Shown: piece after piece, positions 7,588 to 16,686 of the stretch
How positions within the stretch are numbered: the first letter of the stretch is position 1
Layout: each line of letters opens with the position of its first letter
Origin: Planctomycetaceae bacterium
GTDB taxonomy: Bacteria > Planctomycetota > Planctomycetia > Pirellulales > Pirellulaceae
Assembly (NCBI GenBank): GCA_002726515.1
Contig: PBTE01000096.1
Coordinates: forward strand, 1 to 34,778
Direction of reading: 5' to 3'
DNA: 34,778 nt
The notes under the pieces: model-generated
The model's database searches: none
The model's input: only the letters and a program-made list of their open reading frames with translations
Told to the model about the DNA's origin: nothing
Made by a program: the position numbers and the translations under genes

Positions 7588-8784
7588 ATGAACAATGTAT
7601 TACGTGTAGCAATCGTCGATCCGAATGACGCATCTCGAGAAACATTGAAGTACATGCTTCTGGGAATGGACATGATTTGGTTGGAAGCGGAATGTTCCAG
7701 GTATGAATTCTTCTCCGATGTGGTTGGGCAGACACGACCTGACATTGGGGTCGTCGTGTTGGATAAGAACCCGGAAAAGGCTCTTGACTTGGTGGCCAAT
7801 CTGGTCAGGAGGACGCCCAACTGTAGTGTGCTTGTCATTAGTGATTCCAATGATGGCGACCTTATACTCCGGTCGATGCGGGCGGGTGCCGTGGAATTTC
7901 TTACTCAGCCAGTCAGGATCGATGACGTCGTCCATGCATTGGGAAGAATCAGTGATCAAAAGTACGGCCAAGATGAAGCAAGTTCACGTGGTTGCTCAAC
8001 CATCGCCGTGGCAGGGGCCACGGGGGGAGTGGGCTGCACGAGTATTGCGATCAACTTGGGTTGTGCCCTGGCAAGCGACCCTAACCACTCCGTTGTATTG
8101 CTGGACATGGACCTGAGTCTGGGGGATGCGGATGTATTCCTGGATGCGATTCCCGAATACACCCTCGTCGATGTAGCAGAGAATATTGCTCGTCTGGATT
8201 TTGCACTGCTTAAGAAATCTCTTACCAAGCACTCCACGGGGCTCTACCTGCTCCCCCGGCCTGTGAAATTACAGGACACCGGTCTCGTCAACGCGGAAGC
8301 GATGCACCGCGTCATCGGGTTGTTGAAAGCAACCTTTACCCACGTGATTTGTGATATCTCAAAGAGTTACACTCAAATTGATATGGAAGCGCTGCAGGCT
8401 GCGAATCAGGTGCTGCTGGTCACTCAACTCGATTTACCTTGTCTTCGAAACGTGGTTCGCCTGCTCATGTCGTTTAGTGACATGGAGACACTCCAAGAGA
8501 AAGTTCACATCGTTGTCAACCGGGCTGGTTTAGACAACCAAATCACTCTCAAAAAGGCTCAGGAGACGATTGGTCGGGAAATTTACTGGCAGCTGCCAAA
8601 CGATCACCGTGTGATGGTGGAAGTGCGCAACAATGGGATTCCATTGGTCGAACAAGCCCCGAAAGCTGCCCTCACTCAATCTTACCGAATGCTGGCAGAA
8701 AACCTATCTGGTCGGGGAAAGAATCCGGATGACAACTCTTTAGTAAGCAAGAGCAAGTGGTTTGGATTTCTTGCGAAGAAGTAG
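7588..8784 (+). CDS. cpaE: Tad pilus localisation ATPase-like protein (CpaE/TadZ)
   Basis: This 398-residue protein has a receiver-like N-terminal domain (about 1-125: VAIVDPNDASRETL and a GAVEFLTQPVRIDDVVHAL helix). A MinD/ParA-type ATPase domain follows from about 135. The Walker A region (residues 143-152) reads GATGGVGCTS: the glycines are kept but the usual lysine before T is a cysteine, a change typical of CpaE/TadZ proteins. The second motif, VVLLDMDLSLGDADVFLD, is clear. In the family this protein sits at the inner membrane and places the pilus machine. ATG 7588 is chosen because GAAGG lies five bases upstream; ATG 7573 is possible but its ribosome site is too close. A 319-base gap separates it from cpaF. 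Confidence 0.88.
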   Translation: MNNVLRVAIVDPNDASRETLKYMLLGMDMIWLEAECSRYEFFSDVVGQTRPDIGVVVLDKNPEKALDLVANLVRRTPNCSVLVISDSNDGDLILRSMRAGAVEFLTQPVRIDDVVHALGRISDQKYGQDEASSRGCSTIAVAGATGGVGCTSIAINLGCALASDPNHSVVLLDMDLSLGDADVFLDAIPEYTLVDVAENIARLDFALLKKSLTKHSTGLYLLPRPVKLQDTGLVNAEAMHRVIGLLKATFTHVICDISKSYTQIDMEALQAANQVLLVTQLDLPCLRNVVRLLMSFSDMETLQEKVHIVVNRAGLDNQITLKKAQETIGREIYWQLPNDHRVMVEVRNNGIPLVEQAPKAALTQSYRMLAENLSGRGKNPDDNSLVSKSKWFGFLAKK

Positions 8785-9103
8785 CTGCTACGATGGTATC
8801 CAAGGCGTGGTTGATCAGCTCGATCTCCTGACAGGGTTCCTGGACGGACGGTTTGTCCAGGTCTGTATCGCTGACAAGAACGCTTGATCCGCTACAGACA
8901 GTATGCGCATTGCAGTTGTTCCATTCCGCAGAACCGTACTTGTCTGACCATCTGTCGACCCGGGCTTTTCCTCTGTACACAATCCACAAGCTATGGTTTC
9001 GATGAGACGGTAAGTTGAAACCGTGGTTGCCCTGTCTCGTGTCGTGCGTCGTTCTGACGCCTTTTCGAGAAGGGTTTTTCATCTCAGGAAACGGGCGAAA
9101 GTC
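8785..9103. other. Non-coding gap between cpaE and cpaF
   Basis: This is unusually long for the interior of a tad operon. The plus frame upstream of the cpaF start is open from 9023 but adds only residues unlike the family. On the minus strand a 149-codon frame crosses it and enters both neighbours, with no recognisable pattern. One perfect hairpin is present (8839-8861). The gap may carry an internal promoter for cpaF-tadB-tadC. Confidence 0.45.
8839..8861 (+). other. Hairpin inside the cpaE-cpaF gap
   Basis: CCTGGAC (8839-8845) and GTCCAGG (8855-8861) form a perfect 7-bp stem with a 9-base loop. No T-run follows, so it is not a classical terminator. It could be an operator or a message-processing site. 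Confidence 0.3.
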
Positions 9104-10429
9104 ATGAATGCGCTGGGACAAACCCTCCGGAATGTGGGTATCGAGAAAGAAGATGAGTTAGACATCGTCAAACGGAAGATTCACACCAATCTCGTTGACA
9201 AATTGGACCTGACTCGTCTGGGGGATATGCAGGGCGACGTACTGAGGCGAGAAATCCGTTTGGTAGTTGAACACTTATGCGACTCTGAAGATGTGCTTCT
9301 TAACAGGAACGAACGAGAGCGTCTCATTGAAGAGGTTCTGGATGAAATGTTTGGCCTGGGTCCGCTCGAGTTACTGCTCAAAGACACGACGGTCAGCGAT
9401 ATCCTGATTAACGGTCCCAAGCAGATTTACGTCGAACGCGGTGGCAGGATGGAAAAGACAAACGTCGTCTTTCGTGACAATGCCCATCTTCTACAGATCA
9501 TCGATCGGATTGTATCCAAAGTTGGAAGACGGGTTGATGAAACTTGTCCAATGGTAGATGCACGTTTACAGGATGGATCTCGCTTGAACGCGATCATTCC
9601 TCCCTTGGCTTTGGATGGACCTGCTGTTTCGATTCGGCGGTTTGGTTCCAACCCGCTGAAGTTGGAAGACCTGTTGAATTTCAAAGCATTCACTCCGGAA
9701 ATGGTCATGTTGTTAGAGGGTGGTATTAAAGCCCGACTGAACATGGTTATTTCGGGTGGCACGGGGTCCGGGAAAACGACTTTACTTAACACGTTGTCTG
9801 GCTTCATCAGCAATAGTGATCGCATTGTTACGATTGAAGATGCTGCGGAACTACAGCTTCAGCAGGACCATGTCGTGAGGCTCGAAACACGTCCTCCTAA
9901 CATCGAAGGGAAGGGGGGCATTACCGCAACGGACTTGGTGAAGAATACCCTTCGCATGCGTCCGGAACGCATTATCATCGGAGAATGCCGAGGGCCGGAA
10001 ACGCTGGACATGTTGCAGGCGATGAACACCGGTCATGAAGGGTCCCTCACAACCATTCACGCCAATACGCCCCGTGACGGTGTGGCCCGAATCGAAACGA
10101 TGATCATGATGGCCGGGTTTGATCTACCGGTGAAGGCGATGCGCACTCAGATGGCTAGTGCTGTTGATCTGATCATCCAGGTGAACCGTCTTCAAGGTGG
10201 TATTCGCCGAATCACCCACATCACTGAGGTGGTGGGTATGGAACAAGACACGGTCGTGATGCAAGACATCTACCGATACGTGCAAGACGGAATTGATGAA
10301 AATGGTCGTTGCATCGGACGGTTTGTTTCGACCGGGATTCGTCCGAGTTTTATGGACCGCTTGGAATCGTCGGGTGTTCACGTACCTACCAGTGCATTCC
10401 GTGAGCGTGTGATGTTGGTTGACGATTGA
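9104..10429 (+). CDS. cpaF: Tad pilus assembly ATPase (CpaF/TadA)
   Basis: This 441-residue secretion ATPase powers Flp pilus extension, and in TadA-type systems also retraction, at the inner membrane. Walker A GGTGSGKTT is at about 218-226. The Asp box ETRPPN, Walker B-type RMRPERIIIGECRGPE and the His box GSLTTIHANTPRD follow in family order. The N-terminal domain (to about 190) carries LGPLELLLKDTTVSDILING, the usual N2 domain opening. Length matches the family. ATG 9104 is preferred; an upstream start at 9023 would add 27 basic residues. The Shine-Dalgarno is weak (CAGGA, about 13 bases upstream). tadB begins 21 bases after the stop, so cpaF, tadB and tadC are surely co-transcribed. Confidence 0.94.
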   Translation: MNALGQTLRNVGIEKEDELDIVKRKIHTNLVDKLDLTRLGDMQGDVLRREIRLVVEHLCDSEDVLLNRNERERLIEEVLDEMFGLGPLELLLKDTTVSDILINGPKQIYVERGGRMEKTNVVFRDNAHLLQIIDRIVSKVGRRVDETCPMVDARLQDGSRLNAIIPPLALDGPAVSIRRFGSNPLKLEDLLNFKAFTPEMVMLLEGGIKARLNMVISGGTGSGKTTLLNTLSGFISNSDRIVTIEDAAELQLQQDHVVRLETRPPNIEGKGGITATDLVKNTLRMRPERIIIGECRGPETLDMLQAMNTGHEGSLTTIHANTPRDGVARIETMIMMAGFDLPVKAMRTQMASAVDLIIQVNRLQGGIRRITHITEVVGMEQDTVVMQDIYRYVQDGIDENGRCIGRFVSTGIRPSFMDRLESSGVHVPTSAFRERVMLVDD

Positions 10430-10450
10430 TTTGATTGCAACGTAGAGCTT

Positions 10451-11425
10451 ATGAGTACCGTTCTAATCGTTGGCGCCGCCTTTGTCGGAGTGACTGCCCT
10501 CGTTGGTGGTGTTGCTCTCATGTTCCGGGGAACGGAAGACTCCTTGGTTCTTGACCGTTTGGAGGTTTTGACCAACACGGGGGCAACAGCCAAAACGGCG
10601 GCGGCTAAGAATAACAAATCGAATCTTCTTGTTCAGACACTTGACTCTGAACAGGTTTCCACGTTGGAGAGTTTTCTATCTCGCTTTCTGAATTTGCGTT
10701 TGTTTTTAGACCAGGCCCAGGTGAGTTTGCAGCCACTGCATTTCATTCTTATCAGCCTAGGATTGTTTTGGGCTGGGACGTTGCTTTCGGGAATCGGTGG
10801 GGTCCACCTTTTTCTCGCTCCCCTGGTGGGAATTGGCATGAGCGTGATTCCATTCGTTTTCTGTTACTTCAAACGTAAGAGGCGGTTTGAAACTTTTCAA
10901 AGGCAGTTGCCGGACGCCCTCGAATTGTTGGCTCGTGCTTTACGCGCCGGCCATAGCCTTGCCGCCGGTTTTAAACTTATTGCCGATGAAATGCCGCAAC
11001 CGTTGGGCAGTGAGTTCGGGAGGGTTTACGAGGAGCAAAATCTCGGTGTGGCGTTCGAGGATGCGCTCGAGTCGATGTCGAACCGCATTCCCAACCTGGA
11101 TCTTCGTTTTTTTGCAACGGCCATCGTACTCCAGCGACAAACGGGAGGCGACTTGGCACAAATTCTGGACAAAATTGGGCGACTCATCCGTGAACGTTTC
11201 AAGATTTGGGGTCAAATTCAAGCGTTGACGGGTGAAGGGCGTATCTCAGGTGTTGTACTGTTGGGCCTGTGTCCTCTTTTGTTTGTTGCGATCTATCGAG
11301 TCAACCCCGAATATGTTCGAGTTCTGTTCGATGACCCGCTAGGAAAAAAAATGCTGGCCTCGGCAATTTTCCTGCAGTTTGTTGGCGCTCTGGTCATTCG
11401 TAAAATCATCGACATCAAGGTGTGA
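10451..11425 (+). CDS. tadB: Tad inner-membrane platform protein TadB (type II secretion F domain)
   Basis: This 324-residue membrane protein has hydrophobic segments near 3-25, 95-140 and at the C-terminus (about 265-310). The central type II secretion system F domain contains QLPDALELLARALRAGHS, then GVAFEDALESMSNRIP, then AIVLQRQTGGDLAQILDKIG, all in the standard order for TadB. With TadC it forms the platform on which the CpaF ATPase acts. It starts at ATG 10451, 21 bases after cpaF, with AGAG upstream. Its end is only seven bases before the tadC start, indicating translational coupling. Confidence 0.93.
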   Translation: MSTVLIVGAAFVGVTALVGGVALMFRGTEDSLVLDRLEVLTNTGATAKTAAAKNNKSNLLVQTLDSEQVSTLESFLSRFLNLRLFLDQAQVSLQPLHFILISLGLFWAGTLLSGIGGVHLFLAPLVGIGMSVIPFVFCYFKRKRRFETFQRQLPDALELLARALRAGHSLAAGFKLIADEMPQPLGSEFGRVYEEQNLGVAFEDALESMSNRIPNLDLRFFATAIVLQRQTGGDLAQILDKIGRLIRERFKIWGQIQALTGEGRISGVVLLGLCPLLFVAIYRVNPEYVRVLFDDPLGKKMLASAIFLQFVGALVIRKIIDIKV

Positions 11426-11432
11426 GGCTGTC

Positions 11433-12401
11433 GTGTTCATTGTCATTGCATTCACCGCAGACTGGATCATACCGCTGGCGATTTTCGGTGCGGTTGCTGC
11501 CACGGCGTTTTTGGTACTCGATCGGGTTGCAGCAGCGAAACCTAGGGCTGAGGAGCGTCTGGATGAAATGAGTAATGCGAAAATGCGCCGCCATGCCAGT
11601 GGTACTCCCTATAAGGTTGATACGGTCACCAACGTACTGAAAAAGACCACCCCGGGACTGGCCAAGTCGATTCAGCCAACAAACAAAGAAGAGCAAAGCA
11701 GGCTCGTAGCGCGTCTCAGCCACGCAGGGTTTCGTGGAGAACACGCACCGACGATTTTGTTGGGACTGAAGGTGATGGGGCTTGTTGCCGGACTCTTCTT
11801 CGGGGGTGGTGTAGCGCTGTTAATGTATGGAATTTCAAAACCAGCACTCATTCGTACCGTACTCGCGGGCAGTGGTTTATTCTACCTTCCGGAGATGATT
11901 CTCTGGTTCATCACCAAGCGGCGCAAAGAGCAGATTTTTTTGGGCCTCCCGGACGCTTTAGATCTGATGGTCGTTTGTGTGGAAGCTGGTCTGGGTCTCG
12001 ATCAGGCGATGCGCAGGGTATCCGAGGAAATGAAAAAATCTTTCCGTGTTATCGCCGATGAATTTGCTTTATGTAATCTGCAAATCCAGATGGGGCGTAG
12101 CCGCAACGAGGTGCTTCACGAACTGGGAGCTCGCACAGGAGTGGAGGATTTACGGTCTTTGGCATCGATTTTGATCCAGGCGGACAAATTCGGATCGAGC
12201 ATCGCCCAGGCTTTGCGCGTGCAAAGCGATTCAATGCGAGTTCGTCGTGCACAAATTGCCGAAGAAAAGGCGGCCAAGACAGCCGTCAAGCTGGTTTTTC
12301 CTCTGGTGCTTTTTATCTTTCCGGGAATTTTTGTCGTCCTGGTTGGTCCCGCCGCCATCACGATGATCAACGAACTGCTGCCGAAGATGGGTGGCGGTTA
12401 G
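11433..12401 (+). CDS. tadC: Tad inner-membrane platform protein TadC (type II secretion F domain)
   Basis: This 322-residue partner of TadB has hydrophobic segments near the N-terminus (about 1-25), at 110-160 and at the C-terminus (about 280-315, ending VFPLVLFIFPGIFVVLVGPA). The F domain shows GLPDALDLMVVCVEAGLGLD and SILIQADKFGSSIAQALRV, which match TadC more than TadB. The GTG at 11433 is chosen because GAGG (11424-11427), overlapping the tadB stop, sits five bases upstream. A longer frame from 11379 would overlap tadB by 47 bases without such a site. This is the last gene of the locus. No TadD or TadG homologue follows, since the next gene is on the opposite strand nine bases away. Confidence 0.92.
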   Translation: MFIVIAFTADWIIPLAIFGAVAATAFLVLDRVAAAKPRAEERLDEMSNAKMRRHASGTPYKVDTVTNVLKKTTPGLAKSIQPTNKEEQSRLVARLSHAGFRGEHAPTILLGLKVMGLVAGLFFGGGVALLMYGISKPALIRTVLAGSGLFYLPEMILWFITKRRKEQIFLGLPDALDLMVVCVEAGLGLDQAMRRVSEEMKKSFRVIADEFALCNLQIQMGRSRNEVLHELGARTGVEDLRSLASILIQADKFGSSIAQALRVQSDSMRVRRAQIAEEKAAKTAVKLVFPLVLFIFPGIFVVLVGPAAITMINELLPKMGGG

Positions 12402-12410
12402 ACGACGATG

Positions 12411-12710
12411 TCATGTGCCAGTCAGCACATCGGCCAGTTTGTGGATCGAAGTTTTCAATGAAGAACCGGCCGCATCCTGGATCAAGTTGACTTTCTCGGC
12501 CCGCATGATCGCAGCTGCGAGTGGTTGGTGTTCCGTCCAATCGGAGATGTCGAAGTTGCGAATATCGATGTATGAGTTTTCCATTGCGGCCGTGATTTTG
12601 GGAATCACGTGAAATCCGTCATCGGCGCGGACGACATAGTTGTTCAAGACCATAAAGTGGCCGATGGAGCCGACAGCCACACCCAGCAGAAAGATGAAGA
12701 TGCGAGTCAT
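12411..12710 (-). CDS. Small membrane-anchored or exported protein of unknown function (99 aa)
   Basis: The product starts MTRIFIFLLGVAVGSIGHFM, an uncleaved signal anchor or signal peptide, followed by about 75 polar residues. These include VRADDGFHVIPKITAAMENS, YIDIRNFDISDWTEHQPLA and AAAIMRAEKVNL. The even hydrophobic/polar pattern and the clean signal segment make it a credible gene. I recall similar proteins with an ADDGFHVIPK-type motif being widespread and unnamed in planctomycetes, but that is memory and not a search result. ATG 12710 is chosen because the frame upstream of it is polar and lacks sense as a protein; AAGAGA lies about ten bases upstream. It converges with tadC (nine bases apart) and diverges from the large acyltransferase fusion. 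Confidence 0.75.
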   Translation of the reverse strand: MTRIFIFLLGVAVGSIGHFMVLNNYVVRADDGFHVIPKITAAMENSYIDIRNFDISDWTEHQPLAAAIMRAEKVNLIQDAAGSSLKTSIHKLADVLTGT

Positions 12711-12837
12711 AACTGGAATTCTCTTCGGAGTTGACCCAAAGCAGCGTTTACGGCGAAAATGTAACGAGTTGGTCCCCATTAGCTCAAGATGAATTTCCCG
12801 GATGTTTGTGGAGCCTCTGTCGTTCCGCAATAGACAA

Positions 12838-15800
12838 ATGACCAAAGCTTCACAGACCGGACAAGGATTGCTATCAGGCAGTTTTCTGGGACTTTTATTT
12901 ACCCAGTTTCTGACTGCCACGAATGACAACGTGTTTCGTTGGCTGGTGATCGGCATCGGCAAGGATTACGTCGAACCGTCTGAGGTTGGCATGATCTTGA
13001 CGTTGGGTACGGTCTTGTTTGTAGCTCCTTATCTCGGCTTTGCAGCCATCGCAGGCTACCTGGCTGACCGATTTCCCAAAAGCCGAGTGGTTTTGGGATG
13101 CAAGATTGCAGAGATCTTGATCATGGGGCTGGGAGTCGTTGCGATCTTCCTGCAGAGTTTACCCGTCCTGTTCGTGGCGGTCTTTTTGATGGGAACCCAG
13201 AGCGCTTTCTTCGCTCCAGCCAAATTGGGGAGCATTCCTGAGATCTTGAAATCCGAGAAGGTTTCGTTGGCCAACGGGCTGTTTGGGCTAACCACTGTGG
13301 GTGCCACGATGATCGGGATGGCAGTGGGAAACAAGGTCACCGATCTGACGGGCCTGCGCGGTGTCGAACAAAACGGCTGGCTTCCTGCAGCGGTACTGCT
13401 TGGAATTGCCGTGGTCGGAACCTTGTTCAGCCTGTTGATGCGTCCTCTTCCGGTTGCCAATGCTGCTCGCCAATTTCCTTGGGACTTTCCCGTACAGACT
13501 TTTCGCGACTTGCGGACGTTGACCTCTCGCGGGCCGCTGTTTCGAGTTGCGTTGGGTTCGATGTTTTTCTGGTCCCTGGGAGCGCTGGCTCAACTGAACA
13601 TCGACCAATTCGCTTTTGAAGGAGGGGCCAGCACTGAAACCCAGAAAGTGCCACTGTTGCTCTGCCTTGTTGTTGGTCTCGGATTGGGAGCAGTGCTGGC
13701 AGGGATCTGGTCGCGAGGGCGCGTGGAGCTGGGCTTGCTTCCATTGGGAGCATTCGGCATCGTCATTTTCTGTTTTTTGCTGTTTTTGGTGCAGGGCGCT
13801 ATTTTCCAGTTGGACGAAGGTACGACGGAGACTTTGGTTTGGGCATGTGTCTTTCTGGGGGGGCTCGGTTTTAGCGCTGGCCTTTTCGATGTACCCATCA
13901 ATGCCTACATGCAACAGCGCAGCCCCCGTGAAACCCGTGGTTCGATCTTGGCGGCCTCGAATTTTCTTACGTTTACGGGTGTCGCTCTTGTGGCGGTCGT
14001 GTTTGCGGTAGTGCGACATTCCTACAGTCCGGGCGCCCTGGAGAACGTTGAAGTTTCACATATCACAAAACAGCATCGGCAGGCCATCGACGACGCGATG
14101 GATCGCTACGGCCAAGACTGGGAAGCGAGTGCTGATCAGTCCCAGATCAAGGCAGTCCTGGACGCCAGCCCGGAGCTTTCACGTCAACACCTGCTGGTGA
14201 ATCTGCTATGGCTGGATATCAAGAATAGGGACGCAGAGCACAAGAGAGCGGAGCCAGGAAACGCGGAGTCCGGATCGATTTTGCTGGCGCGGAAGGATTA
14301 CCTTCAGCATTTTTCCGAGGAATCCGAGTTGGTTTCGCAGGTCTACACACAGGCGACCGGCCCCCCCTTGTTGACAGCCAACGAGATCTTCCTGGTTTGT
14401 GGTATCGGGACGGTACCCGTGCTGTTCTACATTTTGTGGTTGATTCCGCAGGCAACGCTGCGTTTTCTTGTATGGTTGCTGAGCAACACGGTATATCGAA
14501 TCCGGGTCTACGGCAGCGAAAACATACCTGCTGAAGGGGGAGCACTGTTTCTGCCAAATCATGTTTCGTGGCTTGATGGTGTTTTACTCTTATTGATCAG
14601 TGATCGTCCGATTCGGATGGTTGTTTACGCGGGCAACTTTAAGTCTCCTCTGATGAGATGGTTGGGGAAATTGTGGGGAGCCGTTCTGCTTCCTACCCGT
14701 CCGAAGGCTCTGGCCCGAACGATCGAGAGTACTCGCACGCTGCTACAGGAAGGCGAGTTGGTTTGTATCTTTCCCGAGGGTGCAATTTCACGAACGGGCC
14801 ATTTGCAGGCGTTCAAACGGGGAGCGCTGAAGATTCACGAAGGGACCAATGTACCGATCATTCCGGTTTATTTTAATGAGCTGTGGGGGAGTATTTTTAG
14901 TTTCGAAGGAGGGCGTTTTTTTTGGAAGTGGCCTCGTCGTTGGCCCTATCCGGTTTCCATTTACATCGGTAAACCTTTGACGGATTCCTCAGACACGCAT
15001 GCCGTCCGTCAGGCGGTGCAGCAGTTAGGAGTAGAAGCCGTGGAGCAGCAACTGCAATCTTCGGAGATGGTAACGAGCCAGTTCGTGCGAAAATGCAAAC
15101 GCAGGAAATTTACTTCCAAGCTGTCAGATTCCAGTGGGATCGAAATGACTGGTGGACAACTGTTGCTGCGGACCTTGATTTTCCGGCGCCTCCTGCTGAG
15201 AAAAGTGCTGCAGGTGGACGAGAAATACATCGCTGTTTTGCTTCCTCCTTCTGCGTTTGCTGTGGTCACCAATGCTGCGATTGCGTTGATGCAGCGCGTG
15301 TCCGTCAACTTGAACTACACTGCCTCGACAGATGTCGTCAATCACTGCCTGGCAGAGTGCGGAATCCAGCACATTTTGACTAGCCGCAAGTTTGTGAAAA
15401 AACTGGCCGCTTTAGATTTTGACGTGAAAGCCCTGAATGCGGAGTTGGTTTATTTGGAAGATCTGCGAGGTTTGCCAACTCTAACCGAGAAATTTTGGGG
15501 AGCGGTCGATTCTTATTTCACTCCGGGTTGGCTGCTACAACGTCGATTAGGGCTTCACCGGATGACGAGCGATGATTTGTTGACCATCATCTTTACCTCT
15601 GGTTCGACGGGGCAGCCAAAGGGGGTGATGCTGACGCAAAAGAACATTTCTTCCAACATCCAGGCGATTGAAGCCGTGATTCGTTTTTCTCCGGAGGATG
15701 TACTGGTCGGGCTGCTGCCTTTCTTTCATTCCTTTGGCTATACCGTGACACTTTGGGGAACGCTTGGAATCGATATCAAAGGGGTTTATCACTTCAACCC

Positions 15801-16674
15801 GTTGGAGGCGAAACAGATTGGTAAACTGGTTGAAAAACACCACGGTACTGTCCTGTTGGCCACTCCCACCTTTTTGCGGGCATATCTGCGGCGTTGTAAA
15901 GCCGAAGAATTTTCCAGCCTGAGTGTCGTGGTGGCAGGTGCGGAAAAACTCCCGCAGGAATTGTGCGATAACTTTGAGGAAAAGTTCGGGGTCAGACCTG
16001 TCGAAGGATACGGAGCCACGGAATTATCGCCACTTGCATCGGTCAACATACCCACCACGCGTTCGGTGGATGGTACATCAGTGGATCTCAAAGAGGGCAC
16101 TGTTGGACGGACAATTCCCGGAGTTGGGGCCCGTATTGTCAATCTCGACACGGGTGAAATTCTTGGTACGAACCAGCCCGGGATGTTACAGATTAAGGGA
16201 CCCAATGTGATGAAAGGTTATTTGAATCGTCCGGATCTTACTGCAGAAGCGATTCAAGATGACTGGTATGTGACCGGTGATGTCGCATTGATTGATGAAG
16301 ACGGTTTCATCAAGATCACAGGACGTGAAAGCCGTTTCTCGAAAATTGGTGGAGAAATGGTGCCCCACATACAAATTGAAGAAACGATCACCCGTCTTCT
16401 GGAAAATGAGGAAGAAGAATTTCTACCGGCTGCGGTGACTGCCATTCCTCATGCCAAAAAAGGTGAGCGGTTGATCGTGATTCATCGAAAAATCGATCAG
16501 ACTCCACAACAGCTATGCGAAGCTCTTGCTGAAGAGGGCCTTCCAAAACTCTATATCCCCTCCCCGAATAGCTTTTTCGAAGTGGAGGAGTTGCCTTTGT
16601 TGGGCAGTGGAAAATTGGATCTCAAACAAATTCGTGAAATTGCACTGAACGCGTTCGGTGCAGCGGGTTCCTGA
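12838..16674 (+). CDS. Fused lysophospholipid transporter, PlsC-type acyltransferase and acyl-ACP/acyl-CoA ligase (LplT-Aas-like)
   Basis: One protein of about 1278 residues joins three enzymes. Residues about 1-400 are a major facilitator (LplT-like; FLTATNDNVFRWLV opening and many TM helices). A hydrophilic insert of about 110 residues follows, then another membrane segment. Residues about 545-720 are a PlsC acyltransferase with NHVSWLDG (the HX4D motif) and FPEGAISRTGHLQ. The C-terminal 480 residues are an adenylating ligase with TIIFTSGSTGQPKGVMLT, GYGATELSPLAS, a TGDVALIDEDGFIKITGR core and the catalytic lysine in LLGSGKLDLKQ. In E. coli the parts are split into LplT and Aas, which return lysophospholipid to the inner leaflet and re-acylate it. 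An alternative start is ATG 12802 (12 residues longer); neither has a clear Shine-Dalgarno. Confidence 0.9.
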   Translation: MTKASQTGQGLLSGSFLGLLFTQFLTATNDNVFRWLVIGIGKDYVEPSEVGMILTLGTVLFVAPYLGFAAIAGYLADRFPKSRVVLGCKIAEILIMGLGVVAIFLQSLPVLFVAVFLMGTQSAFFAPAKLGSIPEILKSEKVSLANGLFGLTTVGATMIGMAVGNKVTDLTGLRGVEQNGWLPAAVLLGIAVVGTLFSLLMRPLPVANAARQFPWDFPVQTFRDLRTLTSRGPLFRVALGSMFFWSLGALAQLNIDQFAFEGGASTETQKVPLLLCLVVGLGLGAVLAGIWSRGRVELGLLPLGAFGIVIFCFLLFLVQGAIFQLDEGTTETLVWACVFLGGLGFSAGLFDVPINAYMQQRSPRETRGSILAASNFLTFTGVALVAVVFAVVRHSYSPGALENVEVSHITKQHRQAIDDAMDRYGQDWEASADQSQIKAVLDASPELSRQHLLVNLLWLDIKNRDAEHKRAEPGNAESGSILLARKDYLQHFSEESELVSQVYTQATGPPLLTANEIFLVCGIGTVPVLFYILWLIPQATLRFLVWLLSNTVYRIRVYGSENIPAEGGALFLPNHVSWLDGVLLLLISDRPIRMVVYAGNFKSPLMRWLGKLWGAVLLPTRPKALARTIESTRTLLQEGELVCIFPEGAISRTGHLQAFKRGALKIHEGTNVPIIPVYFNELWGSIFSFEGGRFFWKWPRRWPYPVSIYIGKPLTDSSDTHAVRQAVQQLGVEAVEQQLQSSEMVTSQFVRKCKRRKFTSKLSDSSGIEMTGGQLLLRTLIFRRLLLRKVLQVDEKYIAVLLPPSAFAVVTNAAIALMQRVSVNLNYTASTDVVNHCLAECGIQHILTSRKFVKKLAALDFDVKALNAELVYLEDLRGLPTLTEKFWGAVDSYFTPGWLLQRRLGLHRMTSDDLLTIIFTSGSTGQPKGVMLTQKNISSNIQAIEAVIRFSPEDVLVGLLPFFHSFGYTVTLWGTLGIDIKGVYHFNPLEAKQIGKLVEKHHGTVLLATPTFLRAYLRRCKAEEFSSLSVVVAGAEKLPQELCDNFEEKFGVRPVEGYGATELSPLASVNIPTTRSVDGTSVDLKEGTVGRTIPGVGARIVNLDTGEILGTNQPGMLQIKGPNVMKGYLNRPDLTAEAIQDDWYVTGDVALIDEDGFIKITGRESRFSKIGGEMVPHIQIEETITRLLENEEEEFLPAAVTAIPHAKKGERLIVIHRKIDQTPQQLCEALAEEGLPKLYIPSPNSFFEVEELPLLGSGKLDLKQIREIALNAFGAAGS

Positions 16675-16686
16675 TTTGTTGCACCT

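Noticed and set aside
8672..9121. 149-codon minus-strand frame across the cpaE-cpaF gap
   Set aside because: It overlaps the end of cpaE, has no recognisable motif or signal, and is Cys/His/Arg-rich like random frames.
13288..14019. 243-codon minus-strand frame
   Set aside because: It is antisense to the well-supported transporter part of the LplT-Aas fusion and has no protein-like hydrophobic pattern.
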